From Thalassobaculum fulvum (GTDB lineage Bacteria > Pseudomonadota > Alphaproteobacteria > Thalassobaculales > Thalassobaculaceae), in assembly GCF_014652915.1 (NCBI RefSeq), contig NZ_BMZS01000005.1, positions 248,001 through 312,000 on the forward strand: DNA of 64,000 nucleotides. Reading direction: 5' to 3'. Both the position numbers and the translations under genes were made by a program. The notes under the pieces were generated by a model that worked only from the letters and a program-made list of their open reading frames with translations, was not told where the DNA came from and ran no database searches. Below are positions 27,339 through 35,526 of the stretch, piece by piece. How positions within the stretch are numbered: position 1 is the stretch's first letter; every line of letters begins with the position of its first letter.

Positions 27339-28331
27339 CTATCCTTCGGCGGCTGGGTAGCGGACGCGATGACATAGGGCCGCCAGCCGTCCCTCGGCAA
27401 GGGCCGCCATGGTCGCCGGCAGGTCGGCGAACCGGCTCTCGCCGTCGATCAGCGCGTCGAGTGCCGGATCGCACAGCAGGTCCAGCGCCTTGGCCATCCG
27501 CCGGGCGTAGCTCCAGCGGCTGCGCTGGGCGGTCGCCACCGCGCCGACCTGGCTCGACCGGATGGTCAGCCGCCTGGAGTGGAACGCCTCGCCGAGCGGC
27601 AATGTCACCGGGGTCGATCCGTACCAGCTCAGCTCCACGATGGTGGCCTCGAAGCCGGCGACCCCGAGGGCGGTGACCAGCCCGTCCGGGTGGCCGCTGG
27701 CATGCAGGATCACGTCGAACTCGGCCCCGTCCGGTGGCGCTTCGGCGAAGCGCAGCCCGAGCGCCTCGGCCGGCGTCCGCTTGGCCGGATCGAGGTCGAC
27801 CGCCAGCACCTCGGCCTGCGGGATCCGCGCCGCCAGCCGGGCGGCCAGCAGGCCGACGACGCCGAGGCCGATCACGCAGACCCGGTCGCCCGGCCGGATC
27901 GCGGCGTCCCAGACCCCGTTCAGCGCCGTCTCCATGTTGGCGGCCAGCACCGCGCGCGCCGGCGGCAGGGCGTCGGGCAGCGGGGTGAAGGAGGCGGCCG
28001 GCACCACGTAGCGGTCCTGGTGCGGGTGCAGACAGAACCCGGCGCGGCCGACCAGGCCGGCAGGCCCTTCGACGACGCGCCCGACCGAGCAGTAGCCGTA
28101 CTTGACCGGGCCGGGGAACCCGCCGGCCTGGAACGGGCAGCGCATGACGTCGTGCTGGCTGACCGGGACCCGGCCGGTGAACACCAGGGTCTCGGTGCCG
28201 CGGCTGACCCCGCTGTACAGGGTCTCGACCAGGACGTCGTCGGGGCCGCGCGGCGGCAGGTCCTCGGTCCGCAGGGCCGCGTGCCCGGGCCGCTCGATCC
28301 AGAACGCGGTGGCGCCAGCATCCATGGTCAT
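27339..28331 (-). CDS. MDR-family alcohol dehydrogenase-like protein (BchC-like)
   Basis: 330 residues: GroES-like domain then an NAD(P)-binding Rossmann domain with [15 protein letters not shown] and the acidic VDLDPAK. The catalytic-zinc Cys position reads [12 protein letters not shown], the SGxSxGTE pattern of BchC-type dehydrogenases, which lack the zinc Cys. It leads the four-gene operon down to 25069. ATG at 28331 (MTMDAG) has GGTGAG about six bases upstream; ATG at 28325 is the alternative. Confidence 0.85.
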   Translation of the reverse strand: MTMDAGATAFWIERPGHAALRTEDLPPRGPDDVLVETLYSGVSRGTETLVFTGRVPVSQHDVMRCPFQAGGFPGPVKYGYCSVGRVVEGPAGLVGRAGFCLHPHQDRYVVPAASFTPLPDALPPARAVLAANMETALNGVWDAAIRPGDRVCVIGLGVVGLLAARLAARIPQAEVLAVDLDPAKRTPAEALGLRFAEAPPDGAEFDVILHASGHPDGLVTALGVAGFEATIVELSWYGSTPVTLPLGEAFHSRRLTIRSSQVGAVATAQRSRWSYARRMAKALDLLCDPALDALIDGESRFADLPATMAALAEGRLAALCHRVRYPAAEG

Positions 28332-28401
28332 CGCCGTCTCACCATCTTCCGGCAGCGGTCGCCGCGGGGTAGGGTCCCGCCGCACCATATCGGAGTTCTT
28401 C

Positions 28402-29001
28402 ATGGCGGACGAGCAGCGGCGCGGGCCGTGGACCGTGCGGAGCAGCCGGCGGGTCTACGACAATCCGTGGATCAGCGTGATCGAGCACGACGTGCTGCGG
28501 CCGAGCGGCAATCCCGGCATCTACGGGGTGTGCAGCATGAAGGGCATCGCCGTCGGAGTGGTGCCGGTCGATGCCGACGGCTGTACCTGGCTGGTCGGCC
28601 AGCACCGGTTCCCGCGCGACTACTACTCCTGGGAGCTGCCGGAGGGCGGCGGCGACCCGGCCCTGCCGCCGCTGGAATCGGCCAGGCGCGAGCTGCGCGA
28701 GGAGACCGGGCTGAGCGCCGCCAGCTGGCACGAGTTCCTGCAGACCGACTTCTCGAACGCGGTGACCGACGAGATCGGCTTCGGGTTCCTGGCCTGGGAT
28801 CTCAGCCCCGGCGACACCGACCCCGACGACGGCGAGATGCTGGAGATCCGCCGGCTGCCGTTCGCCGAGGCCCTGGACATGGTGCTCGACGGCAAGATCC
28901 GCGACGCGTTCAGCATGATGATGCTGATGAAGGTCGACGCGCTCGGCCGCCGCGGCCGGCTGCCGGCCGAAGCGGCGCGGCTGCTGGGCTATCCCGGCTG
29001 A
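28402..29001 (+). CDS. NUDIX hydrolase
   Basis: 199 residues. The NUDIX box is [17 protein letters not shown] continuing as REETGL (residues about 82-104), with the preceding WELPEGG typical of ADP-sugar/NADH-type members. It hydrolyses a nucleoside diphosphate linked to another group. Divergent from the dehydrogenase gene with 70 bp between. A link to that cluster is possible but not needed. Start ATG preceded by CGGAG. Confidence 0.87.
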   Translation: MADEQRRGPWTVRSSRRVYDNPWISVIEHDVLRPSGNPGIYGVCSMKGIAVGVVPVDADGCTWLVGQHRFPRDYYSWELPEGGGDPALPPLESARRELREETGLSAASWHEFLQTDFSNAVTDEIGFGFLAWDLSPGDTDPDDGEMLEIRRLPFAEALDMVLDGKIRDAFSMMMLMKVDALGRRGRLPAEAARLLGYPG

Positions 29002-29019
29002 ACCGCGCGGACCGGCGCC

Positions 29020-30345
29020 ATGCTGCGGGTTCTCGGTAACCGGACCTACCGCCACCTGTTTCTGGCCCAGGTCGTCGCCCTGGTCGGCACCGGACTGGCC
29101 ACGGTGGCGCTCGGCCTGCTGGCCTACGACCTGGCCGGCGCGGACGCCGGTCTGGTGCTGGGGACGGCGCTGGCCATCAAGATGATCGCCTATGTCGGCG
29201 TCGCCCCGATCGCTGCGGCGTTCGCCGAGCGCTGGCCGCGGCGGGGGATGCTGGTCGCCCTCGATCTGGTACGCGCGGCCGTCGCCGTCTCGCTGCCGTT
29301 CGTGACCGAGGTCTGGCAGGTCTACGTCCTGATCTTCGCGCTGCAGGCTGCCTCCGCCGCCTTCACCCCGACCTTCCAGGCGACCATCCCGGACGTGCTG
29401 CCGGACGAGGCCGACTACACCCGCGCGCTGTCGCTGTCCCGGCTGGCCTACGACATGGAGAGCCTGGTCAGCCCGATGCTGGCGGCGGCGCTGCTCACGG
29501 TCGTCGGCTTCCACGACCTGTTCGCCGGGACCGTCCTCGGCTTCCTGGCGTCGGCGGCGCTGGTCGTGTCGGTGGCGCTGCCGAGTCCGGCGCCGGTGGC
29601 ACCGCGCGGCATCTACGACCGCACCACCCGGGGCCTGCGCATCTACCTGGCCACGCCGCGGCTGCGCGGTCTGCTGGCACTCAGCCTGGCGGTCTCGGCC
29701 GGCGGGTCGATGGTGATCGTCAACACCGTGGTGATCGTGCAGGGCGGTCTCGGGCTGGACCAGCAGGCGACCGCGCTGGCGCTGGCGGCCTTCGGCGGCG
29801 GCTCGATGATCGCCGCCCTGGTGCTGCCGCGTCTGCTGGAGACGGTTGCCGACCGGGCCGCGATGCTCGGCGGCGGTGCGATGCTGACGGCGGGGCTGGC
29901 GGCGGCGGCAGCGTTCGGCTCGGGCTTCCCGGCGATCGTCGGGTTCTGGCTGCTGCTGGGGCTGGCCTATTCGGTCACCCAGACCCCGTCGGGCCGGCTG
30001 CTGCGGCGGTCGTCGCATCCGGAGGACCGGCCGGCGCTGTTCGCCGCGCAGTTCGCGCTGTCGCATGCCTGCTGGCTGCTGACCTACCCGGCCGCCGGCT
30101 GGCTCGGGACCGGGATCGGCATCCCGCTGACCTTCGCCGTGCTGGCGGCGGTCGCCGGCGGCGCCGTGCTGCTGGCCGTCATGCTCTGGCCGAGCCGGGA
30201 CCCGGAGACTCTCGAGCACGTGCATGCCGACCTGCCGGCCGATCACCCGCACGTGCGCGGCGCCGTGCCGGCCGGCGGCGGGCTGCGGCACAGCCATGCC
30301 TACGTGATCGACAGCCACCACCCGGACTGGCCGCGCAGCGCGTGA
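29020..30345 (+). CDS. MFS transporter with His-rich C-terminal tail
   Basis: 441 residues, 12 predicted membrane helices. The loop after helix 2 reads AAFAERWPRRGM, the usual MFS position for a charged loop. The C-terminal 50 residues are cytoplasmic and His-rich (HVHADLPADHPHVRG and RHSHAYVIDSHHPDW, nine His). That suggests metal binding and fits exporters of the divalent-metal or NreB-like type, though drug export is also possible. It starts 18 bp after the NUDIX gene and ends 3 bp from the convergent acyltransferase. Confidence 0.85.
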   Translation: MLRVLGNRTYRHLFLAQVVALVGTGLATVALGLLAYDLAGADAGLVLGTALAIKMIAYVGVAPIAAAFAERWPRRGMLVALDLVRAAVAVSLPFVTEVWQVYVLIFALQAASAAFTPTFQATIPDVLPDEADYTRALSLSRLAYDMESLVSPMLAAALLTVVGFHDLFAGTVLGFLASAALVVSVALPSPAPVAPRGIYDRTTRGLRIYLATPRLRGLLALSLAVSAGGSMVIVNTVVIVQGGLGLDQQATALALAAFGGGSMIAALVLPRLLETVADRAAMLGGGAMLTAGLAAAAAFGSGFPAIVGFWLLLGLAYSVTQTPSGRLLRRSSHPEDRPALFAAQFALSHACWLLTYPAAGWLGTGIGIPLTFAVLAAVAGGAVLLAVMLWPSRDPETLEHVHADLPADHPHVRGAVPAGGGLRHSHAYVIDSHHPDWPRSA

Positions 30346-30348
30346 CCG

Positions 30349-31248
30349 CTACCGCACCCGCATCCGCTTCGAGGGATCCTGGCCGCCGAGCTCGTAGGTG
30401 ACCCGGCGCAGGTACTCGATCAGCTCCTTGCGGTCGCGGTAGCGCTCCAGGGTCGCGTAGGGCAGGACGTCGCCGATCCGGATCGGAACGTCGCTGCCGA
30501 TGCGCCGGGCGATCTCCTTGAACAGCAGCGACTCGCGGGCCGTCTGGCTGAGGTTGCTGGCGATCTGGAACAACCGGCTGTTCTGGCCCTCGAAGAACAC
30601 CGGCACCACGCTGGCCCGGGCCTGCACGATCAGCTTCGACGTGAACGGCTTCCAGTCCGGGTCGTAGGCGCGGCCGAACGGCGGCGTCGCCGTCGACACG
30701 GTGCCGCCGGGGAACACCACCACGGCACCGCCTTCCGACAGCTCCTGCAGGGCCTGGCGCCGCGACTCGATGTTGGTGGCGAGCGCTGCGCGGGTCTCGG
30801 CGAAGTCGATCGGCAGCAGGAACGGCTGGACCTCCGGCGCCCGGAACAGCACCGAGTTGGTCAGCACCTTGAAGCGCGGTCGGATCTGCGAGGTCAGGTA
30901 GCTGATGATGATGCCGTCCAGTACCCCGAACGGGTGGTTGGCGACGATCACCAGCGGGCCGTCCTTCGGCACCGCCCGCCAGCGCGCCCGGTCGTACACC
31001 AGGTTGAGCTCGAGCTTGCGGATCGCGGCGGTCCAGAAGTCCTCGTCGGGGATCGGGTTCAGCCGGTGCTCCAGGTACAGCCGCTTCAGCCTCGGCTGGC
31101 CGGTCAGCCGCTCGACCACCTGGATCGCCAGCCGCTTGAGCAGCCGGTGCTCGGGGGTGGCGTAGGAGAAATTGGGGAAGTCGGCCGGCAAGGGCGGGGC
31201 CGGCCGGGTCAGCCGCTTCAGCAGGGCGGATGTGCGGCCTGCGACCAT
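30349..31248 (-). CDS. Lysophospholipid acyltransferase (PlsC-like, hemolysin-type)
   Basis: 299 residues. The acyltransferase motif is VANHPFGVLDG, with His105 and Asp111 spaced by five residues rather than the usual four. Motif III is EGGAVVVFPGG and motif IV VVPVFFEG. This NHPFGxLDG form belongs to the group that includes ornithine-lipid acyltransferases. It probably adds an acyl chain to a lyso-lipid at the inner membrane. Convergent with the MFS gene. Confidence 0.85.
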   Translation of the reverse strand: MVAGRTSALLKRLTRPAPPLPADFPNFSYATPEHRLLKRLAIQVVERLTGQPRLKRLYLEHRLNPIPDEDFWTAAIRKLELNLVYDRARWRAVPKDGPLVIVANHPFGVLDGIIISYLTSQIRPRFKVLTNSVLFRAPEVQPFLLPIDFAETRAALATNIESRRQALQELSEGGAVVVFPGGTVSTATPPFGRAYDPDWKPFTSKLIVQARASVVPVFFEGQNSRLFQIASNLSQTARESLLFKEIARRIGSDVPIRIGDVLPYATLERYRDRKELIEYLRRVTYELGGQDPSKRMRVR

Positions 31249-31339
31249 CGGTCTGCCTCGCTCCCTGCCGGCACAGGTCCGGTTCGTCGTTCCATGGGAA
31301 TGCTCGCGCGCGGCCGGGGCCGGGTCAAGCCGCGGCCGG

Positions 31340-32011
31340 TCAGGTCTCGGCCCACATCCGCAGCAGGTTCAGGCGCGCCTTCTCGACCCGCCGGATGCTC
31401 TCGCCGTCGGCGTTGTCGCGGACCAGCCGGTCCATCACCTCCGCCAGGTCGCCGATGATCTCGCGCTTGGCCGGGTCGCGGACCATGCTCTCCATCCAGG
31501 TCACGATCGCCAGCCGCCGGCCGCGGGTCACCGGGTTGACCCGGTGCACGTAGTGGGTCGGGTACAGCACCGCGTCGCCGGACGGGCGCTTGTAGACCTG
31601 CTCGCCGAACGGGGTCTGCATCACCAGCTCGCCGCCCTCGTAGGCGCCGGGATCGTTCAGGAAGATGGTGATCGACAGGTCGGTACGCATTCCCGGATAC
31701 GGCCCCATCAGGGCGGCGTCGACGTGCTCGCCGTAGCGGTTGCCTTCGACGTAGGACGCAAAGATCGGCGACAGGATGCGCCGCGGCAGGGCGGTGATCG
31801 CCACCTGGTCGTTCTGGCGCAGCACGCCCAGGACCAGCTGCGACAGCTCCCGGTACTCCGGGCTCTGCGGCGACACCTGGGTGTTCTTCTTGATGCTCTC
31901 GCCGAGCGGGCCGCCGCTCATGCTGCCGTCGACGAACTGGGCGCCGAACAGCCGCTTGGCGATGGTCTGTACCTGATCCTTGGACAGCAGCCCCTCGATG
32001 ACCGCGACCAT
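31340..32011 (-). CDS. PKHD-type iron(II)/2-oxoglutarate hydroxylase (PiuC/YbiX-like)
   Basis: 223 residues. Iron ligands His96 and Asp98 (YGEHVDAALM) and His156 (PTHYVHRV), with the 2-oxoglutarate Arg in TRGRRLAIVTW (near 166). Family members are often found with siderophore receptors and are thought to modify a siderophore or protein; no receptor is adjacent here. Length matches PiuC (about 226). Confidence 0.9.
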   Translation of the reverse strand: MVAVIEGLLSKDQVQTIAKRLFGAQFVDGSMSGGPLGESIKKNTQVSPQSPEYRELSQLVLGVLRQNDQVAITALPRRILSPIFASYVEGNRYGEHVDAALMGPYPGMRTDLSITIFLNDPGAYEGGELVMQTPFGEQVYKRPSGDAVLYPTHYVHRVNPVTRGRRLAIVTWMESMVRDPAKREIIGDLAEVMDRLVRDNADGESIRRVEKARLNLLRMWAET

Positions 32012-32120
32012 CCCGTCCTCCCTGCGCGCCCCGTCGGTTCTCCGGGCCGGCGAACGCGGCCCGCGCGGACCCTAGCAGACCCGGGAACCGGGGGCGACGG
32101 TCGAGCGTTGTCCCGGTGAA

Positions 32121-32136
32121 TGGCATGCCCCTTGCT
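32121..32136 (+). promoter_or_regulatory. Sigma-54-type promoter
   Basis: TGGCATG-CCCC-TTGCT keeps the invariant GG and GC with the correct 12-base step. Predicted start is near 32146, leaving a 55-base leader before the ATG at 32202, which has CAGGGAGA as ribosome site. The same pattern occurs at 18961-18976. Confidence 0.7.
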
Positions 32137-32201
32137 TCGGTCGTATCGAGATCAGGTGCGGCGGAATCCTCTGCCGGGCCGCCGAGACCAGGGAGACGCA
32201 C

Positions 32202-32933
32202 ATGTCGCTTGCTGCAGCGTTGAAGAAGGGCCAGGCCGCCATCGACACCCTCGGGAACTGGGATCCGTTCCAGGAGACCGGGGGCGAGGCGCCGGCGCCG
32301 GCCAAGCTGCCGGCGGCCCGTCCGGCCCGCCCGGCGCGCAGCGTGGCGTCCCCGAACCGCACCCCGGCCAACGTCAACGCGGCGGCGGATCGCGCCGCGC
32401 CGCGGGTGCAGAGCCAGCTTCGGCCGGTCCGCGACATGGACGAGCTTGCCGACTTCGACCGCCCGGCGGCCCATGCCGCAGCCGCCCGCTCCGGCGATGC
32501 CCGGCCGGCCCAGGCCCGCGCGGTCCTGTCCGGGAAGCCTGCGCCGCGTTCCGCCGCCCCGAAGGCCCGCGGCAAGGCCGCTTGGCTGCACGAGGGCATG
32601 CCGCAACGCGGCCGGGTCAACGCCGCCCAGTACATCCGCGAGCTGGAACGGTTCGCGGCCGAGGAGTCCCGGCGCGTCGTCGCCGACACCGTGATGGACG
32701 TGAACCCCGCCGAGATCGAGGGGGTCGCCAAGCTGGCCGCCCGGATCAAGGGCCGATACCTCGCCAAGCTGCTCGATCTCGGCAACCCGACCAAGGGAAC
32801 CGTCCAGGACACCGAGGTCCGCGAGCTGACCCGTTATCGCGAGACCTACGAAGAGCTCGCCCGCGGCCTCGACATGCTCAAGGCCGCGATCGAGGCCGGG
32901 GACGTCGGTGTCTCCGGCATGGTTCGCCGCTGA
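32202..32933 (+). CDS. Uncharacterised Ala/Pro-rich protein with helical C-terminal domain
   Basis: 243 residues. Residues 1-25 form a short conserved-looking N-terminal segment (LKKGQAAIDTLGNWDPFQ), 26-130 are low-complexity and disordered (Pro, Ala, Arg), and 131-243 are a helical domain (AAQYIRELERFAAEESRRVV and YEELARGLDMLKAAIEAGD). No signal peptide or membrane segment. It stands alone between a sigma-54-type promoter and a strong terminator, so it is a single-gene unit. I do not recognise the family; the promoter type allows a motility or nitrogen link, which is only a guess. Confidence 0.75.
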   Translation: MSLAAALKKGQAAIDTLGNWDPFQETGGEAPAPAKLPAARPARPARSVASPNRTPANVNAAADRAAPRVQSQLRPVRDMDELADFDRPAAHAAAARSGDARPAQARAVLSGKPAPRSAAPKARGKAAWLHEGMPQRGRVNAAQYIRELERFAAEESRRVVADTVMDVNPAEIEGVAKLAARIKGRYLAKLLDLGNPTKGTVQDTEVRELTRYRETYEELARGLDMLKAAIEAGDVGVSGMVRR

Positions 32934-32970
32934 GTATCGCGCCGGACCTTTTCATTCCCCCCGAACTCGA

Positions 32971-32998
32971 GGGCCGCTTCCGGGCGGCCCCTTTTTTG
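32971..32998 (+). terminator. Rho-independent terminator
   Basis: Stem GGGCCGC / GCGGCCC with loop TTCCGG, followed by a run of six T. It closes the single-gene unit ending at 32933. Confidence 0.9.
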
Positions 32999-33365
32999 TC
33001 CGCGGACCGGGAGGCATGCGGTGCGACGGGCTGCCGTCGGCTCGCGCCGGTGCTGCTCGGCGTACCCGCGACCGCCGGGGGCGCCGAACTGGCGGGCGCC
33101 CGGCAGCAACGCCTGAACATGACAGTTGCTCCGCCGTGCCTCCGGCACCCCGGTCCGGGATGAGGGGGCTTGGGCGGTCTCCCTTGCTCCCCTCATCCCG
33201 GCCGTAGCGGCATAGCCGCGGAGAGCCGGGACCTGTGTCCGGAGGATGGCCAGGCCGCGCCCGCCGCTGAACCTGCGTGCGCGGGCGTGATCTCGGGGGG
33301 GGGGCGGAAAGGCGACGCGCCACGTCCGTTCCGCACCGAGCAAGCCAGCACGGGCAGGCCACCGC
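32999..33365. other. Non-coding stretch containing palindromic repeats
   Basis: About 370 bases between the terminator of the rightward gene and the terminator of the leftward gene. No believable reading frame: the open frames have no ribosome site and contain the repeat. It holds one perfect 13-base inverted repeat and one copy of the intergenic repeat family, annotated separately, plus a run of nine G near 33296. Confidence 0.6.
33155..33233. repeat. Intergenic palindromic repeat, copy 1
   Basis: CCGGGATGAGGGG (33155-33167) and CCCCTCATCCCGG (33189-33201) form a perfect 13-base inverted repeat. The right arm continues into GGCCGTAGCGGCATAGCCGC and GGAGAGCCGGGACC, the same module seen at 35407-35516. 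Looks like a dispersed REP/BIME-like element. Confidence 0.8.
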
Positions 33366-33397
33366 AAAGAAAGCGGCCGTCCCGAGGGGGACGGCCG
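33366..33397 (-). terminator. Rho-independent terminator
   Basis: On the minus strand a perfect 10-base stem (CGGCCGTCCC pairing with GGGACGGCCG) with a four-base loop is followed by CTTTCTTT. It lies 55 bases past the end of the leftward gene at 33452. Confidence 0.85.
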
Positions 33398-33451
33398 AAG
33401 TGAGGGCTCTGGAGTAGTCGCCGCCTGCGAGGAGGCGGTAGGCGAAACCGG

Positions 33452-33982
33452 TCAGTTAAGTGCCAGCTGACGCGGCCCCGTGCGGCCGAGGAAGACCCTG
33501 GCCGCGAGCTTGTGATGGTCGTGAACGCTGTCGAGGTAGATCCGGGCCTGGTGCAGGTCGGCGACCGGCTTGCCGTCGTCGAGGCGCTCGAGCAGGCAGG
33601 TGAAGCCGATCTCGCGCAGGCCCTCATAGGCCTCCTCGGTCATGTCCGGGATGTTGGCCTCGAACTGGTCGGCGAACACCTTGGCAAAATGGGTCATCAC
33701 CTCGCGCCGGAACCGCCAGGGCTGGGCCATCAGCTTGGTGGCCCACTCGTCGACCGCCTCGCGGATCACCCGCGGCAGCTGGTCGAACAGCTGCGAGCCG
33801 GAGTCGCCGTCGTCGTCGGCCAGCGGGGCGTTCTCGTTGGCCGCCGCGATCTCGACCGGTCCGGCGGCGCGGCCGCACAGCTCGGCCGGCGTGCGGATCG
33901 GCACCCCGGGCGCCGGCCCGTCGATCACTGCCGGCCAGTCGGTGCTGGCGCCCTCGATGGCGCGCGGATCGTAGTCGGACAT
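33452..33982 (-). CDS. Uncharacterised helical protein
   Basis: 176 residues. A variable, acidic N-terminal half (to about residue 70, including PLADDDGDSGSQ) is followed by a helical domain (LPRVIREAVDEWATKLMAQP, FRREVMTHFAKVFADQFEAN). No signal or membrane segment. ATG at 33982 has GGGAGCGA upstream. It has its own terminator and a 470-bp upstream region, so it is probably a single-gene transcript. I do not recognise the family. Confidence 0.7.
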   Translation of the reverse strand: MSDYDPRAIEGASTDWPAVIDGPAPGVPIRTPAELCGRAAGPVEIAAANENAPLADDDGDSGSQLFDQLPRVIREAVDEWATKLMAQPWRFRREVMTHFAKVFADQFEANIPDMTEEAYEGLREIGFTCLLERLDDGKPVADLHQARIYLDSVHDHHKLAARVFLGRTGPRQLALN

Positions 33983-34298
33983 TCGGTCGCTCCCGCGATT
34001 GGTGTTCGTTCGCGGGAGGCGTCGCAAGCGCCGGGCCAGGGTGTCGTCGAATGAAAAGTGTATTTTTTCAGTTGGTTGAGACGGTCGACGCAGGGCGGGG
34101 GCAGGATTTGCCGGGGCTCCGGTTCGGCCGCCCCGGCAAGGCCTGCCGCGCGGCACCGGCAGTTCCCGCCGCGCCGCGGGGCCTGACCGGCTTGGCAGCC
34201 GACCGGACCATCGAGCCGCGTAGGCAAGACCCCACCCGTCCGGGTAGCATCGGCGGCCGGCCGGGCGCAAAGATCCGCCGCTCCGATGGCCGGGCAAG

Positions 34299-34324
34299 AA
34301 AAAAGGGCCGCCTGACGGCGGCCC
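34299..34324 (-). terminator. Rho-independent terminator without an obvious gene
   Basis: On the minus strand, GGGCCGCC / GGCGGCCC with loop GTCA is followed by six T. No leftward protein gene ends nearby: the desaturase on the right is on the other strand and the next leftward ATG is 317 bases away. It therefore ends a small RNA or a leader transcript. Confidence 0.85.
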
Positions 34325-34430
34325 GAGTTAAGGGAGGAAACGCCCAAGAAGTGAAGCAGCACGTTGGGCAGTCGTGCTGCACTGCAAAATCTGGTCTCCC
34401 GCGCTGCGTAACGCAAGCGGAAAATTAGTG
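34299..34430 (-). ncRNA. Candidate small RNA ending at the orphan terminator
   Basis: The transcript leading into the terminator contains GTTTCCTCCCTTAAC, a single-stranded-looking anti-ribosome-site motif just before the stem, as in alphaproteobacterial trans-acting small RNAs. The 5' end is uncertain; no clean -35/-10 pair was found, so the upper boundary is a guess. The alternative is a premature-termination leader for the gene at 33982. Confidence 0.35.
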
Positions 34431-34454
34431 AGCAGGCGCAAAAAATTTTCTGGC

Positions 34455-35390
34455 ATGATCGATAGCGAGCTTGCTGTGACCGAATTGCAACATCGTCCCC
34501 GGCCGGATGCGGCCCGTCTGAAAGCCCTGTCGGAACGGCGCGACGGCCCCGGAGTCCGGCGGATTCTGACGCATCTCGGCCTGGCGGCAATGACCGGGGC
34601 GGCGGTCCTGGCGGCCCCCGGGGCGTGGTGGCTGCTGCCGGCGGTTGCCCATGGCATCGTGCTGGTCTTCCTGTTCGCCCCGCTGCACGAGACGGTGCAC
34701 CGCACGGCGTTCCGTACCGGGTGGCTGAACCGCGTCGTGGGGGATGTGGCGGGATTCGTCCTGGTCCTGCCGCCGCGCTGGTTCGCGGCCTTCCACTTCG
34801 CCCACCACCGGTTCACCCAGGACCCGGAACGCGACCCGGAACTGGCGACCCCGAAGCCGACGACACTGGTCGGCTATGCCTGGATCGTCTCGGGAATCGA
34901 GTACTGGTTCCGCACCGTCCGCGGCCTGCTGCGCCGGGCGCGCGGAATCGCGCCGGACGCCTTCCTGGACGACCGGCTGCGTCGCCGGTCGATCGCGGAG
35001 GCCCGGGCCTATCTCGCGCTGTACGGGGTCCTGGCGGCCGGATCCGTCGCCCTCGGCAGCGACCTTGCGCTAAGGCTCTGGGTGGTCCCGGTGCTGCTCG
35101 GCCAGCCGTTCCTGCGGCTGTATCTGCTGAGCGAGCACTGGGGCTGCCCGACGGTGAGGGACTACTGGGCCAACACCCGCTCGACGGTGTCGCTGGCGCC
35201 GGTGCGCTGGATCGCGTGGAACATGCCGAACCATGCCGAGCACCACGCCAACCCGGCGATCCCGTTCCATGCGCTGCCGGCCTATGCCGAACTGATGAAG
35301 GGCGCGCGGGTCCATGAATCGCCGGGGTACGCGCCGTTCCACGCCGGCCGGATCGCCGACCTGGCGGCCGGCCGGGCGGGGCCGGTGTAG
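34455..35390 (+). CDS. Membrane fatty-acid desaturase-family protein
   Basis: 311 residues with about five membrane segments and three His boxes: H78ETVH82, H114FAHH118 and H260AEHH264, which bind the di-iron centre. It introduces or oxidises a C-H bond in a lipid or carotenoid-like chain. Box 1 (HETVH) and box 3 (NHAEHH) resemble small ketolase/hydroxylase-like desaturases. ATG at 34455 gives MIDSELAV; ribosome site is weak. Ends before a large inverted repeat. Confidence 0.85.
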   Translation: MIDSELAVTELQHRPRPDAARLKALSERRDGPGVRRILTHLGLAAMTGAAVLAAPGAWWLLPAVAHGIVLVFLFAPLHETVHRTAFRTGWLNRVVGDVAGFVLVLPPRWFAAFHFAHHRFTQDPERDPELATPKPTTLVGYAWIVSGIEYWFRTVRGLLRRARGIAPDAFLDDRLRRRSIAEARAYLALYGVLAAGSVALGSDLALRLWVVPVLLGQPFLRLYLLSEHWGCPTVRDYWANTRSTVSLAPVRWIAWNMPNHAEHHANPAIPFHALPAYAELMKGARVHESPGYAPFHAGRIADLAAGRAGPV

Positions 35391-35406
35391 GACGGGGCAA
35401 CTCGCG

Positions 35407-35516
35407 CATGGGTCCCGGCTCATCGCGGCTTCGCCGCTTCGGCCGGGATGAGGAAGCGGGGCGCATCCATATCCCCCTCATCCTGGCCGCAGCAAAGCGG
35501 AGAGCCGGGACCCATG
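35407..35516. repeat. Inverted pair of intergenic palindromic repeats (copies 2 and 3)
   Basis: CATGGGTCCCGGCT at 35407-35420 and AGCCGGGACCCATG at 35503-35516 are perfect 14-base inverted arms. The inner arms GGCCGGGATGAGG (35441-35453) and CCTCATCCTGGCC differ at one base. Each half resembles copy 1 at 33189-33233. The element fills the 136-bp gap between convergent genes and could fold into a long hairpin that stops both transcripts. Confidence 0.8.
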
Positions 35517-35526
35517 ACCCAGCTTG

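Noticed and set aside
32846-33367. Leftward 173-codon frame over the 3' end of the 32202 gene and the repeat region
   Set aside because: Runs through a terminator and palindromic repeat, has no ribosome site and an Arg/Pro-rich product.
34351-34428. Short rightward frame starting GTG before the desaturase, with GGGAGG upstream
   Set aside because: Only 25 residues, ribosome site is 14 bases away, and it overlaps the leftward terminator/small-RNA candidate.
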